From positions 52,847 through 116,846 of the forward strand of contig LSRX01001475.1 in NCBI GenBank assembly GCA_001939145.1: DNA of 64,000 nucleotides, read 5' to 3'. The position numbers and the translations under genes are program-made. This stretch comes from Symbiodinium microadriaticum. Taxonomy: Eukaryota; Sar; Dinophyceae; Suessiales; Symbiodiniaceae. Below the pieces are notes generated by a model. The model had not been told where the DNA came from. It did not search any database and saw nothing but the letters and a program-made list of their open reading frames with translations. Shown here piece after piece: positions 35,880-46,239 of this stretch (its first letter is position 1; every line of letters begins with the position of its first letter).

Positions 35880-36800
35880 GCCGTGCTCCTGCGCCTCTGA
35901 CTTAGCGGCGGGCGCGAAGAGGGCCTGGAGCCGGGCAGCCCGCCCCCCGAAAAACCTAGCGTAGAGGGCGGAGCCCTCCGGCTTCCAACACCCTAGCAGG
36001 TCTTTATATCGTGCGGGGGAACCACCATTAGCGAGAGTGCCGTGGGCAGCACCGAGCGCTCGCTGTGTTCCGTCCAGTAGCCCTGCAACTCTAGCGGTAG
36101 ACCCAGAAGGCCCAAGAGTCCAGCGGTGGCCACCATAGCGTCAGCATAGCTGGCCGGCTTCTGCTCACAAGGCCCCCATTGGCCTTTAGCCGCGGCATCA
36201 AGTAGTCCGGCTTGTAGCTAGCGAACTGCTTCAGCAAAGCGAAACCCTTTTTGACAGCCAGCCACGCTTAGCAAAGTAAGCGTGCTCCGAGATAGCGACG
36301 GGCAGCTCCCTCACCCGTCGGTTCGGGCCCGAGGTCTTTGTCCGTCTTAGCGTCGTGACCTGGACCAGTAGCGTGTCCTTGGTCCAGGACCGCTCGCTCT
36401 AGCTGCGCCAGCAGGTAGACTGGATAGCGGGGCTTGATCAAGCGGGCACCTTTGGAGAGGATCTCGGTGACTTTGTCCTTAGCGGCTCAGGCCAGACGAC
36501 CATGCGTAGCGTGCTGCTCCTCGGGAAACTCAGCGACCTTCTCCACCCAGGAGATAGCTTTGAGGATAGCTTCCCGTGCTAGCACGTAATCCACCACGTC
36601 CGTCGGCCGGCCCGTAGCGCAACTTAGCCTCGGCCAGCCAGAGGCGCCACTGCCGGTAGTGGCTCAGGTAGCGCTTAAGCGTAGAGGCCCGCGTCTTCCC
36701 AACCAATAGCAAAGCAGCCCGGTCTGGGTCCAGACTACCTTTTAGCGTGGCTAGGACCGGAGTGTCTATCTCTAGCAACTCCTCCCGTAGCTTCCGGCAC
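35880..36800 (-). pseudogene. Tyrosine recombinase of a DIRS-like retroelement, degenerate
   Basis: A tyrosine recombinase cuts and joins the circular cDNA of DIRS-type retroelements. The N-terminal core-binding part is open at 36,778-36,600 and includes KTRASTLKRYLSHYRQWRL. After a +1 shift near 36,610 the frame continues as VDYVLAREAILKAISWVEK and FPEEQHATHGRLA, then hits a TGA in place of the usual Trp. Another shift near 36,380 leads to RRTKTSGPNRRVRELPVAI. Further on are GYWTEHSERSVLPT (His/Arg pair of the active site, about 36,070-36,030) and LLGCWKPEGSALYARF (nucleophile Tyr, about 36,000-35,955). At least three shifts and one stop make it inactive as it stands. Upstream pieces (37,358-36,830) hold further unassigned coding fragments of the same block. 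Confidence 0.7.
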
Positions 36801-37628
36801 CAGATATCGAGGAGGCGCTCTTCCCTAGCGGCGACGATGCACCCATCCTCGATTAGCCGACGGTTGCGTTCCCCTTTCGGAGGCGGAGCCTCGGGGGACC
36901 TTTGGTCGGTAGCACCATCGGGGGCATAGCGTCATCCAGGTTAGGTCGTCGCTGAGGTAGCCGCGTACCCTGCGGCACACGTTCGCTTGCTGCTGCGCCG
37001 CTTGTAGCCAGCAGAAAACTGCTTCCTCTCGCCAGTCTCCCATGGGGATAGCGAGCTCATCGGCTGCTATAGCTGCTGCGCCATGGCGTGGGACTCATTA
37101 TAGGACACCGAATGATCGAGGAGGCAGCGGTAGGCCTTATCGAGCACCAGGCGTTGCTTCCTAGCGAGGGCCTCCGGCTCGGCCGAAGGGCTGCGGGAGA
37201 GTCGCAGCAACTGACGGGATAGCAGTCCGCTCCAAGGGGCCCTGCACCCCCTCCCCGCTAGCAGTACCCTCCTCCAAGTCGGACGGGACCTCCGTGAAGA
37301 CCACCGGCTCAAGCTCGGAGTCGTCCCCGGAACTAGCCCCTGCGAAGCCACTGCACAAAGCTGGGCTTATTAGCCCAGTTCCCCTTCTCTCCGTACTTCG
37401 AAATTACCCCCCCTAGGGGGCTCTTTAGCACAATGGCCACGGACATGGCATGTACGTTTCGGCCATGTGAACCCCAGTTAGCGGAAACACTTGCAATGTT
37501 TCCTAGCGAACATCTTCGATGTTGTTCTAGCCGAGATACCCTCGATATCTCCTAGAGGAAGTGTGGCGCTAGCATACACTGTCGTACCTCGTGCCTCGGC
37601 ACGAATGCGTGACTTCGATGCAGCAGGC

Positions 37629-38511
37629 CTAAGCGGTTGTCCACATAGCGGGGACATAGCGTACCACCAAGCCGAAAGTTGACATCTTGGTGGACTGTAA
37701 CAGGCAATGTCCAAAGTACATATGTTCATAAAGACTGACAACAGCATGGCAGGCAGCTGGCGAGAAATGGCTACCCATTGGTGCTCTGCGCAGCTGCTGA
37801 ACTGTTTGCCCGCCGACAGTGAACATTGTAAACTTGAACGACGCCCGTACAGCTTCAAGGAACAGGTCCATAGGCACCGCAAAACGCTTATCATGAATCA
37901 GACAATGTCTGCCTCTGACAGTTTTCATGACTGACAGGTCATTGGCAAGATCCACCGTAACTGTGACGCCTCGTAGAGTATCCTCTAAGTCTTCATCCAC
38001 TCATAGAACTTGGCCAGGAGGATGCGGAATGTCAACATGAACCGTTCCTGAGGAATGCTGACAAAGAAGCCGGATAAATCTGATTGTGCATGGACATGGC
38101 ATCCACAGAGGGGTCCACGTCCAACACTGGTTGCGAGAACAACCGGTGGATTTCTTGCCAAATCAAGATAGCGTCATTGTAGGTTCGGGTGTGTGGACAG
38201 ACGCGCGCAACAAGCATCTCAGTTACCTTGGCCATGATGACAAGGAACTGTCGAGCCGGGTGGGCCGAGAAACTAACAATCGGTCGTCCGGCTTTCCAGT
38301 CTTTCTTGAACTTGGGCAGTATGTAAGCCCAAGACACCCGGGAAGCACGGGAGGCCGGGAGGCAAAACGGAAAGGAAAGGCGCTCATAATGTGTTCCGGC
38401 ACGGCCTGTTCCATTTGCGTCATTACAGCCAGAGGACTCAACCGCGAAGGTTTGAAGACGGAGTCCACAGTGAAAGTGTTTTGCAACATCATCCAATACT
38501 TGACGGGGCAA
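37629..38511 (-). pseudogene. Reverse transcriptase palm fragments
   Basis: AYILPKFKKDWKAGRPIVSF (38,330-38,270) matches the LPK-x-hK ... RPIVS finger/palm motif typical of Penelope-like and telomerase-related reverse transcriptases. LRRAPMGSHFSPAACHAVV (37,795-37,740) is the motif-B GS-x-x-SP loop. The catalytic strand reads RYVDNR once an 11-bp local duplication near 37,636-37,656 is discounted, with Asn instead of a second Asp. Frame changes separate the three motifs. Confidence 0.65.
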
Positions 38512-39534
38512 AAAACGTGAGCATGCGAACCTTCATGGTCACGCACATGCCAAATCAAACCCTTGGTGTAGAGTTTCAGCCGATTGACCATGGCGACTGT
38601 CCAATGATCATCCAAAGACTTCGCATGCTCTTGCCACAACTTGTCCCAGACGTCCTTGATCTCCTTCTCAGGATATCGTACGAGATGGTGATGCGCAATC
38701 CAATCGTTGACTGCGAGAAGAAAACATTCCCAATGCTCATCAGCCTCCATGAATACCGTGTTATTGCAACTGGAATTCGCAATACAAGCAAGATCAGCCG
38801 GCAAGGGGAAAGCAACGTGGCAGATGAGGCAACATGGCCTTGTACCACCGATAGCTTCGGGTGATCCTGAAGTATCTGCGAACAGCAGCATTGAATGCCT
38901 GCCGTTTCGTGCGAAATCATAGGATCCCATTGTGCCAAGATCTTTTTGTGAGAAAATAATACGTCTTTGATCTTTGGATGGCTCTTGGCCACCATCGCCG
39001 TGGCCGGAACATGATATGGCAACAACTTTTGCACCGACACATGAAGAATATCCCCAAGCAAGCGGCGAACTCGTCGTGAATACACTCTTTCAGGCAACAA
39101 GAAAGGTACGGAAAGAGGTCGACAGACTCCTGGTGCACGTAGACTTCTGAACTCCAAAACCTGATTCAACTTGGATCGACAGATGGTCTCGTAGAAAGGA
39201 TCACCAAGGCGCGTGGCCATGCGGTATATTCGATACAGCATGTCTTGGTCAACCTGGTTGCTGCGGAGGACCTTCTGGGCCAGGAAAGACTTCAATCCAT
39301 CAGAAGCCAGGTCAAATAGAAGTTGATAACAATACACGATTGATTGCACAACATGTTCAGAACGAAAGACTGACGGCGCCAATCCAGCAAGTCTAATGTT
39401 TCGTCGACGGAAGCGCCGAAACTGACGCCATGAGGTGACGAATCTGCGCACACATCTGACGGGATCCGACGAAGCAATATTTGCATGCTTGGCACGTACC
39501 AGAGCACGGACTCATGGTGCATTCAGCCGCGGTT

Positions 39535-39780
39535 GCAACAAGTTGATAAAGGTCTGCTCAATGGTATGCAAACAGTCACTGCGGGGCACATGCATAATGA
39601 CCATTGGAACAGCCATGGGGCAATTTGCTCGGCGATGATGCCAGAATAAGCTCAATTCACCATGAACTGATTTTCCTGCTCGTATCTGCTTGAACTTCCC
39701 CGGACTTCCCCCATCTTGTTCTTTCACGATCGCCCAAGGACTGTGCAGTGGAGCCAACATATAGAAAAGGTTTGAGCTCC
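39535..39780 (-). pseudogene. GIY-YIG-type endonuclease domain
   Basis: Shows KPFLYVGSTAQSLGDRER (the YIG-like strand YVG followed by the Arg-bearing helix) near 39,770-39,715. After a frame change come VHGELSLFWHHRRANCP and CLHTIEQTFINLLQPRLNAP near 39,580-39,515. There the Glu and the final Asn match the catalytic Glu and Asn of the family. The first GIY tripeptide is not evident. It lies upstream (N-terminal) of the reverse transcriptase. Confidence 0.6.
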
Positions 39781-40236
39781 GGTTGGAGAAAGAGCCGACA
39801 ATACACGACGGACTTAGACTGGAAAAAGGCCCAGGTGTACTGGGAAAGGCGTATGCGCAGGCGTGACATGAGGGAAAACTGTACAATTCCAAAATCACAT
39901 GCCAGCAAAAGAAACTTACCCCTCGCCCAAATGATGACGTCCATCATTCGTTGCCCAAGCATCGTAGGCGTCTCGTACAGACATTGGAAGAACAAGTGGG
40001 CATCCCGAAGCAACGCCAAGTTGTCACGATGCATGCGCCACCATCCTGCGGATTGTTGCGCTGTACAAAATCTTTCACGATGGAGCAGAACAGAATCTAG
40101 TCAAGCGATGAGCACCGTGGCCACAGCCAAGATGCGAAGCAAGGATCCCGCCTTGAGCTTGGCAACATCTCGAATGGGTACACCCCAAATTGCAACAGTC
40201 TGATCCAAAGCTGCCTGCTCACTGGCTGGGAGATCA

Positions 40237-41517
40237 TCATGCCATTTCTGGACGTGGGCTGGACTCGATCCAATTCGTCACCTCACGATCGTTGCGGCAG
40301 GTTTTCCATTGCCACGTCATGAAGGACTTCTTGCTATCATCCGGATGATTCACAATCGATGCAACATGTGAAGCGGTCCCGTACTCAACCTTCGCTCCCA
40401 TTCCCGATGAGGACGCGGGGTCGGCATGTTCATCATGCTCTGGTGGCTTATTCACACTCTGTTCCGATGCTTTACCCTTCTCAAAGGCTTGATGTAATGG
40501 CGTCTTTGCATCGGACTTGACAAGCTTGGTCGATCCGTCCGGAGCTTTGGCCGACATAGCATCATCGCGAGCAGGAGGTGGGGGCGAATCAACATTAATA
40601 GGCAATGACGGCTGTCCAGCGTTTGGAGGTGACGGAGAAGGCACTCCACTCTCGGCGGATGTCGGTTCACGGGCAGACGAAGGAGCACGGCTTTTCTCAA
40701 ACCGCGCAAGTTGCTGCTGTAATATATGTACCTGGTCTTCAAGAGCTGCGACCTTCGGATCCGGAGTGTCTTGGGGATAGAGACCAAGCATGAACTCAAC
40801 CACCTTGCTGGCCAACTCTTGGGACGCTTGTAACTTTGCATCATTGGTAACAATACCACCGTGACTGCTGCGAGCACCTGACAACATCATGCCCAATTCA
40901 TCCAGATCAATGGATTCCGCCCGAATCTTCGAGAAGAGAGCATGACAGAACACGGTTTCCGCCATGCTGCGAAATCCTGCGAAGAAGGTGGGCCTCCCTT
41001 CTGCAATGTGGCGTATCCAATAGCTGTTCCAGCCTTGATACAACACAGCATGAAGCGGAATGAAGTGGGTCGGGCATTGATCGATCTGTTTTTTGCGCTG
41101 TCCACTCCGTTCGACGCACCCAACGATTCAAGCTCATACCAGCAATCGTTCTGGTGTCCAAGAAATGGGATTTTGAATAAATTCCGCAGGCAAGTTAGGT
41201 CCGAAAGATCGCATTCCAGAGCCTGCCTGTGTACCTTGCGGTGTGGACGGTGATGATGGTCTGCCGTATGCCGAGCCTGCAACGGTAGGAGAAGGTCCTC
41301 GACACTGTCCGACGGTTCCTGGTGCCGGAGGGGCACCGTGAATTTGCGGTGCAACCGGCAACGACATCATTTGTGCAATACGTGGGTTTGGCTGCCACGA
41401 CAAATGTTGCGGCTGTAACACCGTAGGTACTGCGGGCCTGGCACTTTGCCAGCTGGCTGGTGGTGCCGTGGTAGGTAGTTGCCACTGAGGTCGACGTGGG
41501 CTGCGCTCTCTGTCCAT
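40237..41517 (-). pseudogene. N-terminal region of the Penelope-like element
   Basis: Two open minus frames. One (41,517-41,134) is rich in Pro, Gln and Ser and contains FGPNLPAEFIQNPISWTP. The other (41,046-40,237) contains YQGWNSYWIRHIAEGRPTFF, a predicted coiled coil KVAALEDQVHILQQQLARF and a Pro/Ser-rich acidic tail. They overlap in different phases around 41,050-41,130, so a frameshift separates them. The function is unknown; a nucleic-acid-packaging role is only a guess from position. Confidence 0.45.
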
Positions 41518-41774
41518 GATGCTGCGACGTCAACGCAACAGCAGCAACGGTACGACTATCAAAACACCCGGCGCTTGACGCCAATTGAGCCGATTTCCCA
41601 ATTGCTTTCTCCGAGAGATCGATTTCAAAACATGAGTGTTGATTTCCACAAGTGATCTCCCCTTGGACATGTCAATCAACCTACTAGATTTCCAAACCTG
41701 CTAACACAAGAACGCCTTCGCGCCGGCATATTTCGCCGAAAACCACGGGCCCTGATGAGGGAGCTCCTGTGGTA

Positions 41775-42240
41775 CACAGCTTTGATGGCAACGTTGCCAG
41801 TGCATATCCGACCTTGCCTGGTTGAACACGAGGACCACACAGGTTTCATAAAAGTTTTTGAAAAAGCATGGAAAACATGACCTATACCTTGGAAAAACCT
41901 GATTTCAGCGACATGCGAAACTAGTTGCACACCAGCTGCGTACACAGACGCCCAGGCCGTGCCATTACTTTTTGCATGTACGTTTACACCCCCACAGCAC
42001 CTGGTCTTCGTTGGCCAGGACAGGTGACTGTAGGTTCCTGGCCCCCTGCATCTGTAACTGACGCAAAAGTTTGGAATCAGGAAACCAGGAAAACATCAAA
42101 GAAAGAAAATCATGATCCTCCGGCATCTGTAGCAGACGTAAAAGTTTGGAATCAGGAAAGAAAATCATGAACTCCACATACACTGCCAGGTCCTCAGAAA
42201 CTGCAGGGTTTGTCGCATGTACAGCAGAAATACACAGACA
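41775..42240. repeat. Dispersed ~480-bp repeat, copy 2
   Basis: Second copy of the repeat at 21,531-22,015, same orientation, about 20 bp shorter because of one deletion near 42,157. It is followed at once by a (CAGG/CACG)n microsatellite. Confidence 0.92.
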
Positions 42241-42322
42241 CGCAGGCAGGCACGCAGGCAGGCACGCAGGCAGGCACGCAGGCAGGCACGCAGGCAGGCA
42301 CGCAGGCAGACAGACAGACAGA
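42238..42322. repeat. (GCAGGCAC)n octamer tract
   Basis: Six to seven CGCAGGCA units, then (CAGA)n. Confidence 0.95.
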
Positions 42323-42329
42323 AAACGTA

Positions 42330-43130
42330 TCTATCTATAACAACATGTCATTCAATATGGTGCAGGTGCTCGCACGCATGTGTGATCTTGCCTGAAGCCT
42401 GGGCCGCCAAAGAAGCACCCCCTTGAACCTCAAGCCCTCAATTCCGAGCTCCTTTCGAATCCGTTGGCATGAAGCCAATGCTGCCCACAAAGCCGCCGAG
42501 TCTGAGTTCCGAGGCAAGCCTGCGCAAGGAATTTGAGACAAAATGCGCCCGTCGGTCTTGGTTATTCCTACAACCGCAGACATACAATAAACCAGTTCGT
42601 CGCGATGATGACGATTGCAGGCTCGTCAACACTGTGTTCAATCCGGATGAGCTAGCAGTGAAGAAAACGCTGCAATAAACTTGAGGATAGTAGTCGTCAT
42701 AGTAGTAGCAATAGTGCATGTCGTCGTGGTAACCTATTCCTCCGATTCGTAAACTCGTAAGCCCAGCCCTCGCAGAAAAACTGTTTTAGTGTCGGGGATG
42801 AGTTTTAGCATCTTCGCTTATGTCCTGGATATAATGTAAACGGCTCATGTGCAGAGACCCACAACCTGAAGCTCTAAACCTCTACGCAATTAATGAACTA
42901 AGTGATTAAGCATTTCTCTTGCGTAGCCTTTGTGGTTCAAGGCACCTAGGACATGCTTGCGACTGTTCAGTACTTAGGTCACGACTTAAGAATCAGATAA
43001 CTAAGCTAATGAGTTACTGCATAAATTCCTTCATTGGCTTCGAGGAAGCGGTTGCTAAAACCAGCTCGCTAGACAAAAAAAAGACAAGCTCCGGGCGTAT
43101 TCCGACGAAAATGCCCTTTCGGGATTTGGC
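42330..43130. other. Unassigned stretch
   Basis: Unique sequence; one A8 run at about 43,074. No gene recognised. Confidence 0.45.
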
Positions 43131-43139
43131 TTTGGGTGG

Positions 43140-43408
43140 TGTTTGTTAAACGGGAACTCGTACTACTACTCAAGCAAGCAGACATAGTTTGCCAATAGTA
43201 CGAGTAGTACTGGTCTGGTACTAGTACTAGAATTACTACTTACGCGAAGACCAGCGCTACACTCGTTCAGGTCAAGTTCCTGTACTAATACTCCTCGTTG
43301 TATGTCGTTCTACTTGTACTAGTGCTAGTAGTAGTACAAATACTGGTATTGGTGCTACTGTATCATGTAGTTGTCTGAAGTTTTCTTTAGTAGCAGTAGT
43401 CGCGGCAT

Positions 43409-43468
<60 letters not shown>

Positions 43469-43560
43469 TAGTCGTACTAGTCGTAGTAGTCGTGATAGTC
43501 GTAGTGATCGTAGCAGTCGTAGTAGCCGTAGTTCGTCGTGGTAGTCGTAATAGTCGTGGT
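43140..43560. repeat. Compound triplet region with (CAG)n core
   Basis: ACT/AGT triplets in both directions (43,160-43,350), (CAG)19-20 at about 43,408-43,467, then CGTAGT triplets to 43,555. Confidence 0.95.
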
Positions 43561-43824
43561 GTTGGTAGTAGCAGTGGTGGGTTTGACTCGACACGCAAAT
43601 CGAGTGTACCGGGCCGAGCTCTTCAACATGTCGGCTTTACCGGCCCCGCCTGAGGTAGGTGTCCAGAGCCACGGTGCAGCCTTGCGAGGCACCACCCAGG
43701 AAGACTCGATGGCCGCCTTCCGAAAACAGGCCCGCCCATGGAAAAGCCCATACCAAGTGTGAGCATGCTGAAAGCATGGAGCACGCTTATGACACTGCGT
43801 GCATGCTAAGCATGCGAGAACATG

Positions 43825-44060
43825 TAAGTAAGCAAGCAGGCAAGCAAGCCAGGAAGCAAGCAAGGAAGAAGGAAGGATGGATGGACGGATGTATGCATGT
43901 ATGTATGTGTGTGTGTGTGTGTGTTTAGACATGTATATACATATATGCACTTGTGGGTGTGCATTGAAATTGGAGAAAATTGGCAAATATATGTGAACAT
44001 ATGCATACACATATACGTCTACATCTAAGCGCCGGGGCGCAACCGCATATAAAGATACAC
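43825..44060. repeat. Tetranucleotide tracts (AAGC/GGAA, GTAT, GT)
   Basis: AGCAAGCAGGCAAGC, GGATGGATGG, GTATGTATGTGTGTG and CACACACACA blocks in series. Confidence 0.9.
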
Positions 44061-44199
44061 ACACACACACACATGGAGGGTATATCTACAGTGTACTGAA
44101 CTCAAGACAAAGCTGGAAATGCGGTTCTGTGCAGGTGTACATATACACACAGAGGAGTATACATAAAGACAAATTGAAACACCCATAGGGAGACGGATA

Positions 44200-44365
44200 G
44201 ATAGTTACTGGTAGATAGATAGGTAGATAGATAAGTACAAGTAGGTAGGCAAGCAGGTAGATAAATAGACGGATAGATATCTATGCCTATGCACAGACAG
44301 ACATATATACATAAAATGTGTATGTATGTCTGTCTGCGCATAGATATCTATCCGTCTATTCATCT
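44200..44365. repeat. (GATA)n with a ~50-bp inverted repeat
   Basis: AGATAGATAGGTAGATA passes into a near-perfect inverted repeat. The left arm (about 44,263-44,312, containing AGACGGATAGATATCTATGC) pairs with the right arm (about 44,314-44,362, GCATAGATATCTATCCGTCT). Confidence 0.9.
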
Positions 44366-44399
44366 ACATCCATGTGTGTGTTTGTACATGCCTCTTCAG

Positions 44400-46140
44400 C
44401 TTACAGACAAGAAGCGAAAACAACATGTATGTATACACACGGTATCTATTGTGCATTTATAGAATACCGGTCTTCCAGGCATCTTGGGACGTAACAGGGC
44501 AAAGGAGCTGCCGGCCCAGCGGACCGACAAGGGCTTGGGAGGACAACTGATCGAAAGGACGACGAGATCAGCAAATACTACTAGTGCAAGCTCTGCAGCA
44601 TCTCCCCGGGAACCTGTTTCAAAGCAGCTCGAAGAAGCTGCATTGTCGATTGTACGCAGATTGGTTGAACAAATGCATTGCCGAAGCAGCTACTTCTTGC
44701 TGATCTTAATAAGCTCGCTTTCCTGCACAGTTACAAGCTGTGCTACTGTTCTCGTTGTAAGATACGGCTGCCGTTCTCGCCAATCCGCACCCACGCATGT
44801 TACAACCAAAAAAACCGTCACTCACTAGCTCTGACATTGTGCCTCCAACGCGCTCGACCTCCCGCCGTACAACGGCATCGAGACGAGAACGCGTGTCCTT
44901 TCGATGCGTCCAGTCCGAAGCTGGCGGCTTCCGGATAGTGGCATTGGTCAACGACCAACTGCTACCGCTAGTGCTGACAGAGATTGATCCAGCCCCAACA
45001 AGTCATCTCCGAGTCATCTCCTCCTCTTCAGACTCTCATGAACATGCCATGCCCGAATCCTGCCCAGGAAGCTCGACTCAACCCTGTTTCCGAAAGCCTC
45101 AAGAAAATCTGCTCAACCCCTGCATAGGGCAAGGTGGAAGTTGCATGTACACAACCACATTTTTGTAAACTTTCTCAGGTCTCCCTTGGGGGCTCCTGCA
45201 ACGATCTCGCATCACCCACCTCGAGAAATTCACCCGGTGACACTGAACTAGAATGCAGCTGTACTCACAGAACTGCAATCAGGAGTATGAGCAGAATACA
45301 CATCTGCCTCTGAGACTTACACAGTGCTAGCCAGTGCAACCCAGTGGCACGATTATGCCGGGGCGACTCGTAGCCATACCTTGGCCAATCTGGATCATGT
45401 GATGCTAGAGTCGGTGTTGTAACAGCCTCGACGAACGCACGGAAACAAACCGCCCGAAGCACCACATACGTTGCAGTACCAGAGCTACCCGCTGGGATAC
45501 ACACACCATCATATACCATGATCGACAAAAAATGCTGTATTGTGCCAGGGATGCCAGGACGTGGCCTCCTCACCCCACGGTTGGCGCAGCTCTGGGGCTG
45601 TGGGCAACACCGCTCTGAGTCCTCTGGAGGATTCAGGGCTTCAAAAGCTTCAATCGACAATCGAGGGCTTGAAACGACAACCCACGAAGAGCAGACAGAA
45701 GTCTCAGCTGTGAAGTTTCGGCGGCGCGATGCGTATGCATACGCCGTATGTCAGGTGGCTCTTTGCTCAGATTGCAAAGGCATAAGAAGGCGCCCAAACT
45801 CCCAAGTCCGGAACTCTGCGCACAAGAATTACGACTCGAGCAGAAATTTCCTAGATTCGGCATCAACGCGGACCTGTCCCCAAAGCAAGTTTCAGACCCG
45901 ATTCTTCAAAATGATTCTGTCAGAAGGGTTGCTAGATCCACATGCCCGTACACTGGCGTCCTCGAGCACGGTCCCCGCCTGGGGCCCATGGCATGCAAAA
46001 GCATAGCTGGCCCTTCGGCAGGTACTCCGAGCCTTAGTTCGAATTCCGAGTTTGGAATCGTCAGTCTACGACTCTAACGTGGCAAGCAACGATCGGATGA
46101 AAACCAGGCTTGCCAACGATGCAATGAGCCAGCGCCAAGA
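44400..46140. other. Otherwise unassigned stretch
   Basis: Apart from the possible finger fragment, overlapping frames of 80-160 codons on both strands show no family. Confidence 0.4.
44650..44940 (+). CDS. Possible fragment with a zinc-finger-like segment
   Basis: One plus phase reads LLADLNKLAFLHSYKLCYCS and continues RCKIRLPFSPIRTHAC, with a C-x-C-x2-C ... H-x-C pattern. It loosely recalls the Cys/His finger found upstream of some recombinase-like proteins in fungi. A parallel phase reads a different protein of similar length, so the coding assignment is weak. No further domain is visible downstream. Confidence 0.28.
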
Positions 46141-46235
46141 GACTGTGAGGGAGGAAGAGAGAGGGAGAGAGGGAGGGAGGGAGAGACAGAGAGAGGGAGA
46201 GAGAGAGCGAGCGAGCGAGCGAGCGAGCGAGCACC
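46140..46235. repeat. (GAGA)n / (GAGC)n tract
   Basis: GAGAGGGAGAGAGGGAGGG followed by GAGCGAGCGAGCGAGC. Confidence 0.95.
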
Positions 46236-46239
46236 ATGT

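Larger units (their letters stand above)
34441..37440. other. TAGC-rich domain (GC-rich retroelement block)
   Basis: Counting by eye, about 85 TAGC words occur on the plus strand, often as TAGCG, where about 12 would be expected by chance. The complementary word GCTA occurs only about 15 times on the same strand. The excess starts at 34,450 and fades by about 37,430-37,660. Neighbouring DNA does not share it. It overlaps the tyrosine-recombinase element. Confidence 0.85.
37480..41517 (-). mobile_element. Penelope-like retroelement, GIY-YIG upstream of RT, degenerate
   Basis: Minus-strand order: Pro/Gln-rich region beginning MDRERSPRRPQWQ (41,517); a Gag- or linker-like region with a short coiled coil (KVAALEDQVHILQQQLARF; about 40,640); GIY-YIG-type endonuclease (39,770-39,540); a His/Arg-rich linker (39,450-38,930); and reverse transcriptase (38,400-37,640). 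Reading needs several frame changes and skips a few stops, so the copy is dead. No poly(A), LTR or clear target duplication was found. It ends next to the TAGC-rich block. Confidence 0.62.

Noticed and set aside
34441..37440. TAGC as regular 4-bp insertions in an otherwise intact gene
   Set aside because: Removing every GCTA from the coding strand breaks frames that are now open and sensible (the gag-like frame keeps nine in phase). Only isolated cases improve.
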